Assembly: GCF_000331225.1 (NCBI RefSeq)
Contig: NZ_ANFY01000009.1
Coordinates: 124,001 to 188,000, forward strand
DNA: 64,000 bases
Origin: Sandarakinorhabdus sp. AAP62
Lineage (GTDB): Bacteria; Pseudomonadota; Alphaproteobacteria; Sphingomonadales; Sphingomonadaceae
Direction: 5' to 3'
The stretch's first letter is position 1. Every line of letters starts with the position of its first letter. Shown piece by piece: positions 41,342-50,972 of this stretch. Under the pieces are notes generated by a model. That model had not been told where the DNA came from and ran no database searches. It saw only the letters and a list, made by a program, of their open reading frames with translations. A program made the position numbers and the translations under genes.

Positions 41342-42907
41342 TCAGCTCTTCAGGGGCTGTGCCGTGGCGATGGCGGCGACCAGTTCGGCCAGTGCGAAGG
41401 GCTTGGCCAGAAAGCGGATTCCGCGGGCATCGGCTTCGCGGTGGCGCGGCAGTTCGGCATAGCCCGACATGAGCACGATGCCCATTTGCGGCCACATGCG
41501 CGCCGCTTCGAAGGCCAGTTCCACCCCGTCGATGCCGGGCATCATCACATCGGAAACCAGCACGTCAAAGGTCTGCCCGTCGCGCAATATGGCCAGCGCC
41601 ACCATGGCATCGCCAGCGGTGGTGACCACACAGCCCTTGCGTTCGAGCCCGCGGGCAAACACCGCCCGCACCGACGGTTCGTCTTCCACCAGCAGCACGC
41701 GGCGGCCGGTCGCGATCGGTTCGGGCGGCACTTCCACCACGGCGCGATCGGCCACGACGGCCGCCGGCTGCGGCCGGCCCGGCAGATAGAGCGAAAAGGT
41801 GGTGCCGCGCCCGCCAGGCCCCGGCTTGGCAAAGATATAGCCGTCCGATTGCTTGACGATGCCATAGACGGTGGAAAGGCCCAGCCCCGTCCCCTGCCCT
41901 TGCGGCTTGGTGGTGAAAAAGGGTTCGAAAATCTTGGCGGCAATATCGGGCGGGATGCCGCTGCCGGTATCGGAAACATCGATGGACACGAAATCGATGG
42001 CCGGCATCATGGCGTGGCCGAGCGCGGACACATCGCGGCGCAGCACATCGGCGATGCTGATCACCAGCCGGCCATTGCCTTCCATGGCATCGCGGGCGTT
42101 GACGGCGAGATTGACGATCACCTGTTCAAGCTGGCCGGGATCGGCGCGCACGTAGAACAGCCCCGGCGACGCGGCGATATCCAGTTCGATCGCCGGGCCG
42201 AGCAATTTCACCAGCAGCGGCCGCAGTCCCTGAATCAATTCGCGCACGCACAGCAATTGCCGGTTCTGCGGCTGCTGGCGGGCAAAGGCCAGCAACTGGG
42301 CGACCAGATTGGCGCCGCGCTTGCCGTTGTGCAGGATTTCCACCACAGCATCATGTTCGGGGCCGGGTTCGGGAAAACGTTCCAGCAATTGTTCGGCATG
42401 GCCAAGGATGGCGGTGAGCAGATTGTTGAAATCATGCGCCACGCCGCCGGCCAGCTGGCCCACGGCCTGCAGCCGGGTGACAGCGGCCACCTGCGCTTCC
42501 AGCCTGATCTGCTCGCGAATGTCGCGCATGACGACAAGGGCCGCAGCGCCATAGCCTGGCGGGGTGGACATCACGTTGATATCGCGCACTTCATCGGGGC
42601 GCTCGGCCAGCGCCAGGCGCAAGACCTGCGCGTCGCCACCGGCCAGCACATCGGCCACCGCGCGCGACAACATGCCGGCATCATCGCCCACCACCATCGC
42701 TTCGGGCCGCATGCCCGGGCGCCAGCCGGTACCGGCCGTGGCCTGCATGGCATCATTGCCGGTGACGATGCGGCCCGAGGAATCGAGCAGCGCCACCGCA
42801 ATCGGCAGGTTCATTAGCAGCGAGCCGATCCACGGGCTCGCCAGCCCTTCGGCATAGGGCGCAGGCCAGGCAGACGGACTGGGCTTGAAGCTCATCCAGT
42901 CGTTCAC
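41342..42907 (-). CDS. cckA: CckA-like hybrid sensor histidine kinase (no membrane segment)
   Basis: 521-residue hybrid kinase. A PAS domain (about 30-135) leads to the H-box GQLAGGVAHDFNNLLTAILG (phospho-His H158), an HATPase domain (NLAVNARDAM; DTGSGIPP; GTGLGLSTVYGIV) and a C-terminal receiver with phospho-Asp D453 (VSDVMMPGIDG). The H-box and overall order match CckA, the cell-cycle kinase feeding CtrA in alphaproteobacteria. Unlike Caulobacter CckA it has no visible transmembrane helices and only one PAS. The gene symbol is by similarity and location near recA. GTG start at 42907; ATG at 42895 is an alternative. Follows the molybdoenzyme gene by 19 bases. Confidence 0.78.
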   Translation of the reverse strand: MNDWMSFKPSPSAWPAPYAEGLASPWIGSLLMNLPIAVALLDSSGRIVTGNDAMQATAGTGWRPGMRPEAMVVGDDAGMLSRAVADVLAGGDAQVLRLALAERPDEVRDINVMSTPPGYGAAALVVMRDIREQIRLEAQVAAVTRLQAVGQLAGGVAHDFNNLLTAILGHAEQLLERFPEPGPEHDAVVEILHNGKRGANLVAQLLAFARQQPQNRQLLCVRELIQGLRPLLVKLLGPAIELDIAASPGLFYVRADPGQLEQVIVNLAVNARDAMEGNGRLVISIADVLRRDVSALGHAMMPAIDFVSIDVSDTGSGIPPDIAAKIFEPFFTTKPQGQGTGLGLSTVYGIVKQSDGYIFAKPGPGGRGTTFSLYLPGRPQPAAVVADRAVVEVPPEPIATGRRVLLVEDEPSVRAVFARGLERKGCVVTTAGDAMVALAILRDGQTFDVLVSDVMMPGIDGVELAFEAARMWPQMGIVLMSGYAELPRHREADARGIRFLAKPFALAELVAAIATAQPLKS

Positions 42908-42926
42908 GGCGGCAGGGGCAGTGGGT

Positions 42927-43592
42927 TCAGTTATAGCGCTGCTCCGTCCAGGGATCGCCGTCGTTGTGATATCCTCGTAGCTCCCAAAAGCCCGGTTTGT
43001 CCACGGCCAGAACCTCGATGCGAGTCAGCCATTTGGCGGACTTCCAGAAATACCAGCGCGGGATGATCGCCCGCACTGGGCCACCATGGTCGCGGGAGAG
43101 CGGCACCCCGTCGTGGGCGTGGGCGATCAGGCAATCATCGCCCGCAAAACGCGCCAGCGTGACATTGGTCGTGTAGCCATCCGCGCCGTGCAGCACGACG
43201 ACATTGGCCTGCGGCAAGGGCTGCACCACGCTGAGCAACTGGCTGGTGGCGACGCCCTGCCAGCGATTGTCAAACCGCGACCATTGGGTGACGCAGTGAA
43301 TGTCGGACACGTCCTCCACCTGCGGCTGGGCCATGAACGTCGCCCAATCCCATGTGATCGGGTTGGCCACGGCGCCATCGACTGTCAGCCGCCAATCGGC
43401 CCTGGCGATATCGGGTTTCACCCCCAGATCGAGCACCGGCCAATTGGTGACGAGGCGTTGGCCGGGCGGCAGGCGGTTGGCATGATCGGGATCAGCCTTG
43501 CCGGTGAGCAGGCGGCCACTTTGCGCCCAGGCCTGCTTGATGGCGACGAGCTTGTCCCGAATACTGCCGCCGTTGCCGTCCCCCTGCGACAT
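42927..43592 (-). CDS. molybdopterin-dependent oxidoreductase (sulfite oxidase/MsrP fold), cytosolic form
   Basis: 221-residue molybdopterin-binding protein of the sulfite oxidase family. The Mo-ligating cysteine is C100 in SDIHCVTQWSRFDNRW; other signatures are ADGYTTNVTL, DGVPLSRDHGGPVRAIIPRWYFWKSAKW and GFWELRGYHNDGDPW. It resembles MsrP/YedY but has no Tat signal and no adjacent msrQ, so it is predicted to stay in the cytoplasm; substrate unknown. ATG at 43592 has GAGGGAG 7 bases upstream. It sits between smpB (13-base gap) and the CckA-like gene in one operon. Confidence 0.85.
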   Translation of the reverse strand: MSQGDGNGGSIRDKLVAIKQAWAQSGRLLTGKADPDHANRLPPGQRLVTNWPVLDLGVKPDIARADWRLTVDGAVANPITWDWATFMAQPQVEDVSDIHCVTQWSRFDNRWQGVATSQLLSVVQPLPQANVVVLHGADGYTTNVTLARFAGDDCLIAHAHDGVPLSRDHGGPVRAIIPRWYFWKSAKWLTRIEVLAVDKPGFWELRGYHNDGDPWTEQRYN

Positions 43593-43605
43593 CAGTCCCG
43601 CTCCC

Positions 43606-44088
43606 TCAGCCGCGATCCCTGAGCAGCCGCGCCTTGTCGCGCTGCCAGTCGCGTTCCTTCGACGTCTCCCGCTTGTCGTGCAGCTTCTTGCCCTTGCCCA
43701 GCGCAATCTCGATCTTGGCCCGCCCGGTGCGGTTGAAATAGAGCGTCAAGGGCACGATCGTCATGCCCTGGCGGCTGACGGCGGTTTCCATCTTTTCGAT
43801 TTCCCGCGCGTGCATCAGCAATTTGCGCGGCCGCTTCGGTTCGTGATTGAAGATATTGCCGTGGGAAAATTCCTGGATGGTGGCGTTGATCAGCCACATC
43901 TGGCCATCCTTCACCTCGGCAAAGCTTTCGGCGATGCTGGCCTGGCCCTTGCGCAGCGATTTGACTTCGGTGCCTGTCAGCATGATGCCGGCTTCCACCA
44001 CGTCCTCGATATAATATTCAAAACGCGCGCGCCGGTTCTCGGCGACGGTCTTCGCTTTCACCCCGATTTCAGGCTTTGGCCGCGCCAT
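43606..44088 (-). CDS. smpB: SsrA-binding protein SmpB
   Basis: 160-residue tmRNA partner in trans-translation. [48 protein letters not shown] and the basic C-terminal tail ([29 protein letters not shown]) that enters the ribosome are complete. Start ATG shares bases with the dapA stop (TAATG), so translation is coupled. No ssrA gene is seen nearby. Confidence 0.97.
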   Translation of the reverse strand: MARPKPEIGVKAKTVAENRRARFEYYIEDVVEAGIMLTGTEVKSLRKGQASIAESFAEVKDGQMWLINATIQEFSHGNIFNHEPKRPRKLLMHAREIEKMETAVSRQGMTIVPLTLYFNRTGRAKIEIALGKGKKLHDKRETSKERDWQRDKARLLRDRG

Positions 44089-44972
44089 TACACCAGGCCA
44101 GCGTGCACAAGTGCGGCGTCGACCGCCGCCTTCGATGCCGCCGACGGTTCGATGATCGGCAGGCGCACTTCAGGCGACATGCGGCCCAGCCGGTGCAGCG
44201 CATATTTGGTCGGGCCCGGCGAAGAATCGCTGAACAGGGCAGCGTGCAGCGGCTGCAGGCGATCGTTGATGGCGAGGGCAGCAGCATAATCCCCGCGCAG
44301 CGTGGCTTCCTGCAGTTGGGCAAACAGCCGCGGCGCCACATTGGCAGTCACCGAAATCGCCCCCACCCCGCCATGGGCGTTGAAGCCAATGGCCATATCG
44401 TCATTGCCCGAAAGCTGGATGAAATCCGGGCCGCAGGCCAGACGCTGCTGGGCAACGCGGGCAATATTGCCGGTGGCATCCTTCACGCCGATGATGCGCG
44501 GCAGCCGAGCCAGGGCGGCAATCGTCTCGACACTGATATCGGCGACGGTGCGCCCCGGCACGTTATAGAGGATGATCGGCAGCGTCGTCGCATCGTGCAG
44601 GGCGGTGAAATGCGCAATCAGGCCGGCCTGGCTGGGCTTGTTGTAATAGGGCACGACGATCAGCGCGGCATCGGCGCCCACTTTCTCGGCATGGGCCAGA
44701 TGCGCCAGCGCCGTGCGCGTATCGTTGCTGCCGCAGCCGGCGATCACCGGCACGCGCTTGTTCGCCACCTCAACGCAGGCGGTGATCACGGCATAATGTT
44801 CGTCATTGGCCAGCGTCGGCGATTCGCCTGTGGTACCCACCGGCACCAGGCCGTGGCTGCCTTCGCTGATCTGCCATTCGACATGGGCCGCAAAGGCATC
44901 AAGATCCACCGCACCGTTCTTGAACGGCGTGACCAGCGCTGGAATTGAGCCTTTTGGCGTGAGTCCATTCAT
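44088..44972 (-). CDS. dapA: 4-hydroxy-tetrahydrodipicolinate synthase
   Basis: 294-residue class I aldolase condensing pyruvate with aspartate semialdehyde in lysine and diaminopimelate synthesis. Schiff-base lysine K164 in [11 protein letters not shown]136 in LYNVPGRT, and [10 protein letters not shown] are seen. First gene of dapA-smpB-molybdoenzyme-CckA-like. Divergent from the transglycosylase with only 35 bases between starts, so its promoter must overlap that gene or that small gap. Confidence 0.96.
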   Translation of the reverse strand: MNGLTPKGSIPALVTPFKNGAVDLDAFAAHVEWQISEGSHGLVPVGTTGESPTLANDEHYAVITACVEVANKRVPVIAGCGSNDTRTALAHLAHAEKVGADAALIVVPYYNKPSQAGLIAHFTALHDATTLPIILYNVPGRTVADISVETIAALARLPRIIGVKDATGNIARVAQQRLACGPDFIQLSGNDDMAIGFNAHGGVGAISVTANVAPRLFAQLQEATLRGDYAAALAINDRLQPLHAALFSDSSPGPTKYALHRLGRMSPEVRLPIIEPSAASKAAVDAALVHAGLV

Positions 44973-45007
44973 TGCCTGTTCCTTTGCCGCACCCTATCAC
45001 GGGTGGC

Positions 45008-47056
45008 ATGCACAGTGAGCGCAATAGAAGCGGGTGGGCCGCCCTGTCCAGCATTGCCGTAGTGGCCAGCCTCTGCCTGGCGGTGCCGGCCGTTGCCCAA
45101 TCGCTCGATGCCGCCACCATTGCCCGTTATCAGGCGCGACTGGCCGACAATGAAAGCGGGCGCTTTGCCCTCTTGTCGGGCGCACCGCTGACGGGCGGCC
45201 AGACGGTTGCCGTGCTCGAAGAAGTGGTGACGTGGGACCGGCTGCGGCGCGAGGCCTACAAGGCAAGTTTCAGCGACTATGCCGCCTTCCTGGCTGGCCA
45301 TGGCGACTGGCCGGCGGCGACCACTATCCGCCGGCTGGCCGAACGCAGCATCACGGATGCAACGCCTGCTGATCAGATCGTGCGCCACTTCGGCAAGGTG
45401 CCGCCACTCACCGCCGAAGGCAAATGGCGTTATGCGGAAGGCTTGGCGGCCACTGGCCAAGCCGCCGCCGCCAGCTGGGCGCGCGATGCCTGGGATTCGG
45501 CCGGCCTGGACGAGGCGCAGGAAGCCCGCCTGCTGGCCCGCTTTGGCGACCGTTTGCGCCCCGAAGATCATGCCAGCCGCATGGACCGGCTGTTGTGGGC
45601 CAATCGCATCACGCCGGCCGGCCGCATGCTGGCCCGTGTCGACACCGATACCCGCCTGTGGGCGCTGGCACGGATCGCCGTGCAACGCGGCGCGCCGGAC
45701 GTGGCGGCACGGCTGGGCGTGGTGCCGGAACGGCTGCGCCGCGAAGCCGGGCTGGTGCTGGACGAAGCGCAGTGGCTGATCCGCAGCGGCCGCGCCGCCG
45801 AGGGCCATGCGATGCTGGCGGGCAACGCCACGGCGCGCGTTTCCGGCGGGCCGCTGACGCTGGGCCAGGAAAGCTGGCTGAAGGCACGGCTCGATATCGG
45901 GCGGGCGCTGTGGCGGGCTGGAAACAGCGAGCGGGCGCGGGCCGTGCTGGCCGGGCACGGGCTGGACGCCGCCGGCATGTCAACGCGCCCACTGGCCGAG
46001 CGCGCCCATCTGCTCGACAGCGAATGGCTGGCCGGCTGGCTGGCCCTGCGCAAGCTGAACCAGCCCGCCCAGGCCATGATCCATTTCCGCGCGGCCCGCG
46101 CCGTGGCGCAATCGCCGATCAGCCAGGCCCGCGGCGATTACTGGGCCGGCCGCGCTGCCGAAGCCGCCGGCCAGCAGGCCCTGGCCCGGCAATTTTACGC
46201 CGCTGCTGCCCGCCACCCGGATTATTTCTATGGCCAGTTGGCCAGCGAGCGACTGGGCCAGCCGCTGGCGCTGGCGGGCCGGCCGCTGCCCGCCGTTGAT
46301 GCCACAGCCGCCGGCAATTTCCGCGCCGAAAGCCGGGTACGCGCACTCTATGCCCTCGCCGACGTCGATCGCAGCCGGCAAACCATCTTCCTGAAGCAAC
46401 TTGCCGATACCGCCGAAACCCCGCTGCGTGCGGCGTTGGTGGCTGGCCTGGCCGGGCCACTCAATCGCCCTGATGCGGGTGTGCACGCCGGCAAGGCCGC
46501 CCGCGGCACGGCGGAGCTGGCGCTGATCTCCGCCGCCTTCCCGGTGCTGCCGCTGCCCGAAAGCCTGGCTTCGCGCTTCGCCATCATCCACGCCATCGCC
46601 CGGCAGGAAAGCCAGTTCGACCGTACGGCACGCTCAAGTGCCAATGCCCTTGGCCTCATGCAGCTGGTGCCCGCAACCGCCGCCGAACAGGCGCAGAAGA
46701 TGGGCCTGCCCGCCAGCCCAGCCAGCCGGCTGACACAGGATCCGGTGTGGAACGTCACGCTGGGCAGCGGTTTCATCGAACGGCTGCGCGGTGCCTATGG
46801 CGGCTCGGCGCCGCTGGCGGTGGCGGCCTATAATGCCGGGCCAGGCAATGTGCGGCGCTTCATTGCCCAGAACGGCGATCCCCGGAACGGCGATATCCTC
46901 GACTGGATCGAGAGCATCCCCTTCTCCGAAACGCGCAACTATGTGCAACGCGTGCTGGAAAATGCCGTGGTCTACGAAACGCTCTATCCCGATCATGCGG
47001 TCACGAAAGGCCCCAACCGGCTGAGCGAGTGGCTGGGCAAGAGCACGCCGGGCTGA
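45008..47056 (+). CDS. soluble lytic murein transglycosylase (second paralogue)
   Basis: 682-residue periplasmic enzyme of the Slt70 architecture. Signal segment around AALSSIAVVASLCLAVPAVAQ, a long alpha-helical solenoid (about 50-500), then the SLT domain with catalytic E534 in IARQESQFDR, SSANALGLMQLVPATA, AYNAGPGNVRRF and SIPFSETRNYVQRVLEN. ATG at 45008 chosen because it starts just before the signal peptide. Closer to classical Slt than the 631-residue paralogue at 19298. Confidence 0.93.
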   Translation: MHSERNRSGWAALSSIAVVASLCLAVPAVAQSLDAATIARYQARLADNESGRFALLSGAPLTGGQTVAVLEEVVTWDRLRREAYKASFSDYAAFLAGHGDWPAATTIRRLAERSITDATPADQIVRHFGKVPPLTAEGKWRYAEGLAATGQAAAASWARDAWDSAGLDEAQEARLLARFGDRLRPEDHASRMDRLLWANRITPAGRMLARVDTDTRLWALARIAVQRGAPDVAARLGVVPERLRREAGLVLDEAQWLIRSGRAAEGHAMLAGNATARVSGGPLTLGQESWLKARLDIGRALWRAGNSERARAVLAGHGLDAAGMSTRPLAERAHLLDSEWLAGWLALRKLNQPAQAMIHFRAARAVAQSPISQARGDYWAGRAAEAAGQQALARQFYAAAARHPDYFYGQLASERLGQPLALAGRPLPAVDATAAGNFRAESRVRALYALADVDRSRQTIFLKQLADTAETPLRAALVAGLAGPLNRPDAGVHAGKAARGTAELALISAAFPVLPLPESLASRFAIIHAIARQESQFDRTARSSANALGLMQLVPATAAEQAQKMGLPASPASRLTQDPVWNVTLGSGFIERLRGAYGGSAPLAVAAYNAGPGNVRRFIAQNGDPRNGDILDWIESIPFSETRNYVQRVLENAVVYETLYPDHAVTKGPNRLSEWLGKSTPG

Positions 47057-47065
47057 TGCCGGGGG

Positions 47066-47854
47066 CTAAACCAGCTTCTTGCCGAGTGCCTTTTCGGCAA
47101 TCTTCACCAGTTCTGCATCCGGCTCCGGCCAACTGAGATCAACGCCGGCGCCCAGCGCTTCGCAGATCAGTTCCAGGCTGCGCACCCGTGCCCATTTCTT
47201 GTCGTTCGCGGCCACCACATGCCAGGGCGCGGTGGGCGGCGAGCATGAACGGAACATGTCTTCATAGGCCTCGAGATAGGCCGCGCGCCGAGACCGGTTG
47301 TGGTAATCATCCGCGCCGGTCTTCCAGCGTTTCCACGGCGTCCTGATGCGTTCTTCCAGCCGCTTGTCCTGCTCATCCTGCGTGATGTGCAGGAAGATCT
47401 TCACCAGCCGCACGCCATCGGCGAGCAGGAGGGCCTCGAAATCGTTGATTTCCTCGTAGGCCTCGCGCCAGCGCGGTTCCGGCGTGAAGCCATCGACCCG
47501 CTCCACCAGCACCCGGCCGTACCAGGTGCGATCGAACACGGCGATTTCGCGGTTGCCGGGCAGGCGCTGCCAGAAGCGCCACAGATAATGCCGCGCCGCC
47601 TCCTCACGCGTGGGCGCCGCGATCGACCAGACCTTGCAGAATCGCGGATCAAGCGTCGCGTTCATCCGCGTCACCAGCCCGCCCTTGCCCGATGCATCCC
47701 AGCCTTCGATGGCCACGATGCCCTTCAGGCCCTGCATGATATAGGCGGCCTGGATCAGCTCCAGCCGGTGCTGCAACGCTTCCAGCTGCGCTTCATAATC
47801 GCCGCGCGGCAGATCATGATCGACTTCGAAATCGGCGAGATTGTGCGGGCTCAT
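47066..47854 (-). CDS. ppk2: polyphosphate kinase 2
   Basis: 262-residue PPK2-family kinase transferring phosphate between polyphosphate and nucleotides. Walker A GWDASGKGGLVTR, Walker B/lid FDRTWYGRVLVERVDGF and the C-terminal VAANDKKWARVRSLE are present. Single-domain form. Whether it phosphorylates NDP or NMP cannot be read by eye. ATG at 47854. Convergent with the transglycosylase (9-base gap). A second polyphosphate enzyme pair (ppk1, ppx) is 3 kb away. Confidence 0.93.
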   Translation of the reverse strand: MSPHNLADFEVDHDLPRGDYEAQLEALQHRLELIQAAYIMQGLKGIVAIEGWDASGKGGLVTRMNATLDPRFCKVWSIAAPTREEAARHYLWRFWQRLPGNREIAVFDRTWYGRVLVERVDGFTPEPRWREAYEEINDFEALLLADGVRLVKIFLHITQDEQDKRLEERIRTPWKRWKTGADDYHNRSRRAAYLEAYEDMFRSCSPPTAPWHVVAANDKKWARVRSLELICEALGAGVDLSWPEPDAELVKIAEKALGKKLV

Positions 47855-47896
47855 GGATAGCCACGCTAACGCACGGATGCACCAGTGCAAGACCAA

Positions 47897-47923
47897 TCAC
47901 CTCTCCCCGGCGGGGAGAGGTGA
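47897..47923 (-). terminator. 12-bp palindrome after aspS
   Basis: TCACCTCTCCCC (47897-47908), loop GGC, GGGGAGAGGTGA (47912-47923): a perfect 12-bp stem five bases after the aspS stop. Core sequence as in the dispersed palindromes at 6310 and 10613. Probably the aspS transcript end; no T-run. Confidence 0.6.
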
Positions 47924-47927
47924 ACCC

Positions 47928-49709
47928 TTAGTCCACGATGCGGATATGCAGCTCGCGCAGTTGCTTGAGCGTCACCGGCGCCGGCGCGTTCATCATCAGG
48001 TCTTCGGCCTTCTGCGTCATCGGGAAGACGATCACCTCGCGGATGTTGGGCTCGTCCGCGATCAGCATCACCATGCGATCCACGCCCGGCGCCGAACCAC
48101 CGTGCGGCGGCGCGCCGAACTTGAAGGCATTGATCATGCCGGAGAAGTTCGCGTCCACCTGTTCCTGGGTGTAGCCGGCGATTTCGAACGCCTTGTACAT
48201 GATGTCCGGCCGGTGGTTGCGGATCGCGCCCGACGACAGTTCGACGCCGTTGCACACGATGTCGTACTGATAGGCCTTGATGGTCAGCGGGTCCTGGGTT
48301 TCCAGCGCCTCCAGCTCGCCCTGCGGCATCGAGAACGGATTGTGGCTGAAGTCGATCTTCTTGGCGTCCTCGTCATATTCGAACATCGGGAAATCGACGA
48401 TCCAGCAGAATTTGTAGGCGTTCTGCTCGATCAGGCCCAATTCGGTGCCGATGCGGGTGCGCGCCAGGCCAGCCAGCTTGGCGGCCTGGGCTTCCTTGCC
48501 GGCGGCGAAGAAACAGCCGTCATCGGGGCCAAGGCCAAGCGCCTCATACAGCGCCAGCATGCCGGCTTCGCCATGGTTCTTGGCAATGGGGCCGCCGAAC
48601 TCGCCGCCCTTGCGGGTGACATAACCAAGGCCGGCATAGCCTTCGCTGCGCGCCCACTCGTTCATGTCATCGAAGAACTTGCGGCTCTTGTCGGCGGTGC
48701 CCGGGGCCGGGATGGCGCGCACCACGTTGCCGCCTTCCACCATCTTGGCGAACAGGCCGAAACCCGAACCGACGAAGTGGCTGCCGACATCGCTGATGAT
48801 GATCGGGTTGCGCAGGTCCGGCTTGTCGTTGCCGTACTTCAGCATCGATTCTGCATAGGGAATGCGTGGGAACGCCCCCTTGGTGACGCTCCACGGATCG
48901 CGGCCGCCGAAGCCGGAGAATTCCTCGAACACGCCGGCCAGCACCGGTTCGATGGCCGCGAACACGTCTTCCTGGGTGACGAAGCTCATTTCGAAATCGA
49001 GCTGGTAGAATTCGCCCGGGCTGCGGTCGGCCCGCGCGTCTTCATCGCGGAAGCACGGCGCGATCTGGAAATAGCGATCAAAGCCGGCCACCATCAGCAG
49101 CTGCTTGAACATCTGCGGCGCCTGCGGCAGCGCATAGAATTTGCCGGGGTGCACACGGCTGGGCACCAGATAATCGCGCGCGCCTTCCGGGCTCGATGCG
49201 GTGAGGATCGGCGTCTGGAACTCGGTGAAGCCCTGATCGATCATCCGGCGACGCAGCGAGGCGATCACCTGGCTGCGCAGCATGATGTTCTGGTGCAACC
49301 GGTCGCGGCGCAGATCGAGGAAGCGATATTTCAGGCGGATATCCTCGGGATATTCGGCTTCACCCGCCACCGGCATCGGCAGCTCATCGGCGGTGGATTG
49401 CACCACGATATCCTTGGCGCGCACTTCCACTTCGCCGGTGGGCAGGCGGGCGTTGATCGCACCGGCATCGCGCAGCACGACCTCTCCGGTGATGGTGACG
49501 ACCGATTCCACCCGGATCTTGTCCAGCACCGGGAACGCCGGCGACGACGGGCCGGCAACGATCTGGGTCAGGCCATGATGATCGCGCAGATCGATGAACA
49601 GCACACCACCATGGTCGCGCTTGCGATGCACCCAGCCCGACAGGCGAACCGTCTGGCCGGCATCGGCGGCGCGCAGGGCGGCGCAAGTGTGAGAGCGATA
49701 AGCGTGCAT
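47928..49709 (-). CDS. aspS: aspartyl-tRNA synthetase
   Basis: 593-residue class IIb synthetase. N-terminal anticodon-binding OB fold ([26 protein letters not shown]), catalytic core with the flipping-loop [49 protein letters not shown], bacterial GAD insertion (about 290-420) and motif 3 [13 protein letters not shown]. Alphaproteobacterial AspRS is often non-discriminating (Asp and Asn); not decided here. ATG at 49709, divergent from rnd. Confidence 0.97.
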   Translation of the reverse strand: MHAYRSHTCAALRAADAGQTVRLSGWVHRKRDHGGVLFIDLRDHHGLTQIVAGPSSPAFPVLDKIRVESVVTITGEVVLRDAGAINARLPTGEVEVRAKDIVVQSTADELPMPVAGEAEYPEDIRLKYRFLDLRRDRLHQNIMLRSQVIASLRRRMIDQGFTEFQTPILTASSPEGARDYLVPSRVHPGKFYALPQAPQMFKQLLMVAGFDRYFQIAPCFRDEDARADRSPGEFYQLDFEMSFVTQEDVFAAIEPVLAGVFEEFSGFGGRDPWSVTKGAFPRIPYAESMLKYGNDKPDLRNPIIISDVGSHFVGSGFGLFAKMVEGGNVVRAIPAPGTADKSRKFFDDMNEWARSEGYAGLGYVTRKGGEFGGPIAKNHGEAGMLALYEALGLGPDDGCFFAAGKEAQAAKLAGLARTRIGTELGLIEQNAYKFCWIVDFPMFEYDEDAKKIDFSHNPFSMPQGELEALETQDPLTIKAYQYDIVCNGVELSSGAIRNHRPDIMYKAFEIAGYTQEQVDANFSGMINAFKFGAPPHGGSAPGVDRMVMLIADEPNIREVIVFPMTQKAEDLMMNAPAPVTLKQLRELHIRIVD

Positions 49710-49802
49710 ATATCCCGCGATCCGGCAACTTTGTTTTGAAGGGCGGCTAGCACACGTCATTCACCGCTTTGTCAAGCGGCGAGATTGGGTGTAACGGGCG
49801 CC

Positions 49803-50972
49803 ATGCTGATTCATCCGCTGGTGACGGACACCGCGACTCTCGAACAACTTTGTGCCCGCTGGGCCACCGCCGATTTTGTCGCGGTGGATACCGAGTTCAT
49901 GCGCGAGAGCACCTATTACCCCGATCTGTGCCTGGTGCAGGTTGCCTGCCCGAACGAAGCCGCCGCCATCGACCCCAAGAGCCCCGATCTCGATCTGGCG
50001 CCGCTGCTGAAGCTGCTGGTGGAAGAACCGGTATTGAAGGTGTTCCACGCCGGCGGCCAGGATCTGGAGATCATCTACAATCTCACCGGCAAGACACCGC
50101 AGCCATTGTTCGACACGCAGATCGCCGCCATGGCGCTGGGGCTGGGCGAACAGATCGGCTACACCAACCTGGTGGCGGCCTATGCCAACATCCAGGTGGA
50201 TAAAGGCGCCCGCTTCACCGATTGGGCGCGGCGGCCGCTGAACGATCGCCAGATCGATTATGCCATTGGCGATGTCACCCACCTCGCCCGCCTGTTCCCC
50301 CGGATGGTGGACAAGCTGCGCCGCACCGGCCGCGGTGAGTGGCTGGACGATGAAATGGCGCGCGCGTCCGATCCCGCCACCTATGCCAATGATCCGGAAC
50401 GCGCCTGGCTGCGCCTGCGCCTGCCCAGCCGCAAGGCCGATGTGCTGGGCCGGCTGAAGGCGCTGGCGCGCTGGCGCGAACTGGAAGCGCAGGACAAGGA
50501 TGTGCCGCGCGGCCGCATCGTGAAGGACGAAACGCTGGCCGATCTCGCCTCCTCCCCGCCGCGCAGCCAGGCCGATCTGGCCAAGGTGCGCGGGCTGTCG
50601 GCGGCGTGGGGCGGCAATGCCATCGGCGCCCGGCTGATGGCTGCGCTGGAAGACGCAGCGCCGCTGGAAGCCGACGAAATGCCGGCGCGCGAACCGCAGC
50701 GGCCCGGCCTGTCAAGCGAAGGCGCGCTGATCGCCGATCTGCTCAAGCTGCTGCTGAAGATTCGCGCCAAGGAAGCCGGCGTGGCGCCGCGCCTGATCGT
50801 GCGCGCCGATGATCTGGAACTGCTCGCCGCCGGCCAGCGCGAGGGGCTCGACATGCTGCAGGGCTGGCGGCACGATATTTTTGGCGCCGATGCCCTGGCG
50901 CTGGTCGAAGGCCGGCTGGGTTTTGCCGTCTCTGACGGCAAGCTCAAGATGAGCCAGTTGAGCGGCGATTAG
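49803..50972 (+). CDS. rnd: ribonuclease D
   Basis: 389-residue 3'-5' exoribonuclease acting in tRNA 3' maturation. DEDDy catalytic residues: VAVDTEFMRE (D, E), KVFHAGGQDLEII (D) and DRQIDYAIGDVTHL (Y, D), followed by an HRDC domain (about 205-290). ATG at 49803. Its TAG stop overlaps the stop of the convergent ppx gene (TTAG at 50969-50972). Confidence 0.95.
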   Translation: MLIHPLVTDTATLEQLCARWATADFVAVDTEFMRESTYYPDLCLVQVACPNEAAAIDPKSPDLDLAPLLKLLVEEPVLKVFHAGGQDLEIIYNLTGKTPQPLFDTQIAAMALGLGEQIGYTNLVAAYANIQVDKGARFTDWARRPLNDRQIDYAIGDVTHLARLFPRMVDKLRRTGRGEWLDDEMARASDPATYANDPERAWLRLRLPSRKADVLGRLKALARWRELEAQDKDVPRGRIVKDETLADLASSPPRSQADLAKVRGLSAAWGGNAIGARLMAALEDAAPLEADEMPAREPQRPGLSSEGALIADLLKLLLKIRAKEAGVAPRLIVRADDLELLAAGQREGLDMLQGWRHDIFGADALALVEGRLGFAVSDGKLKMSQLSGD

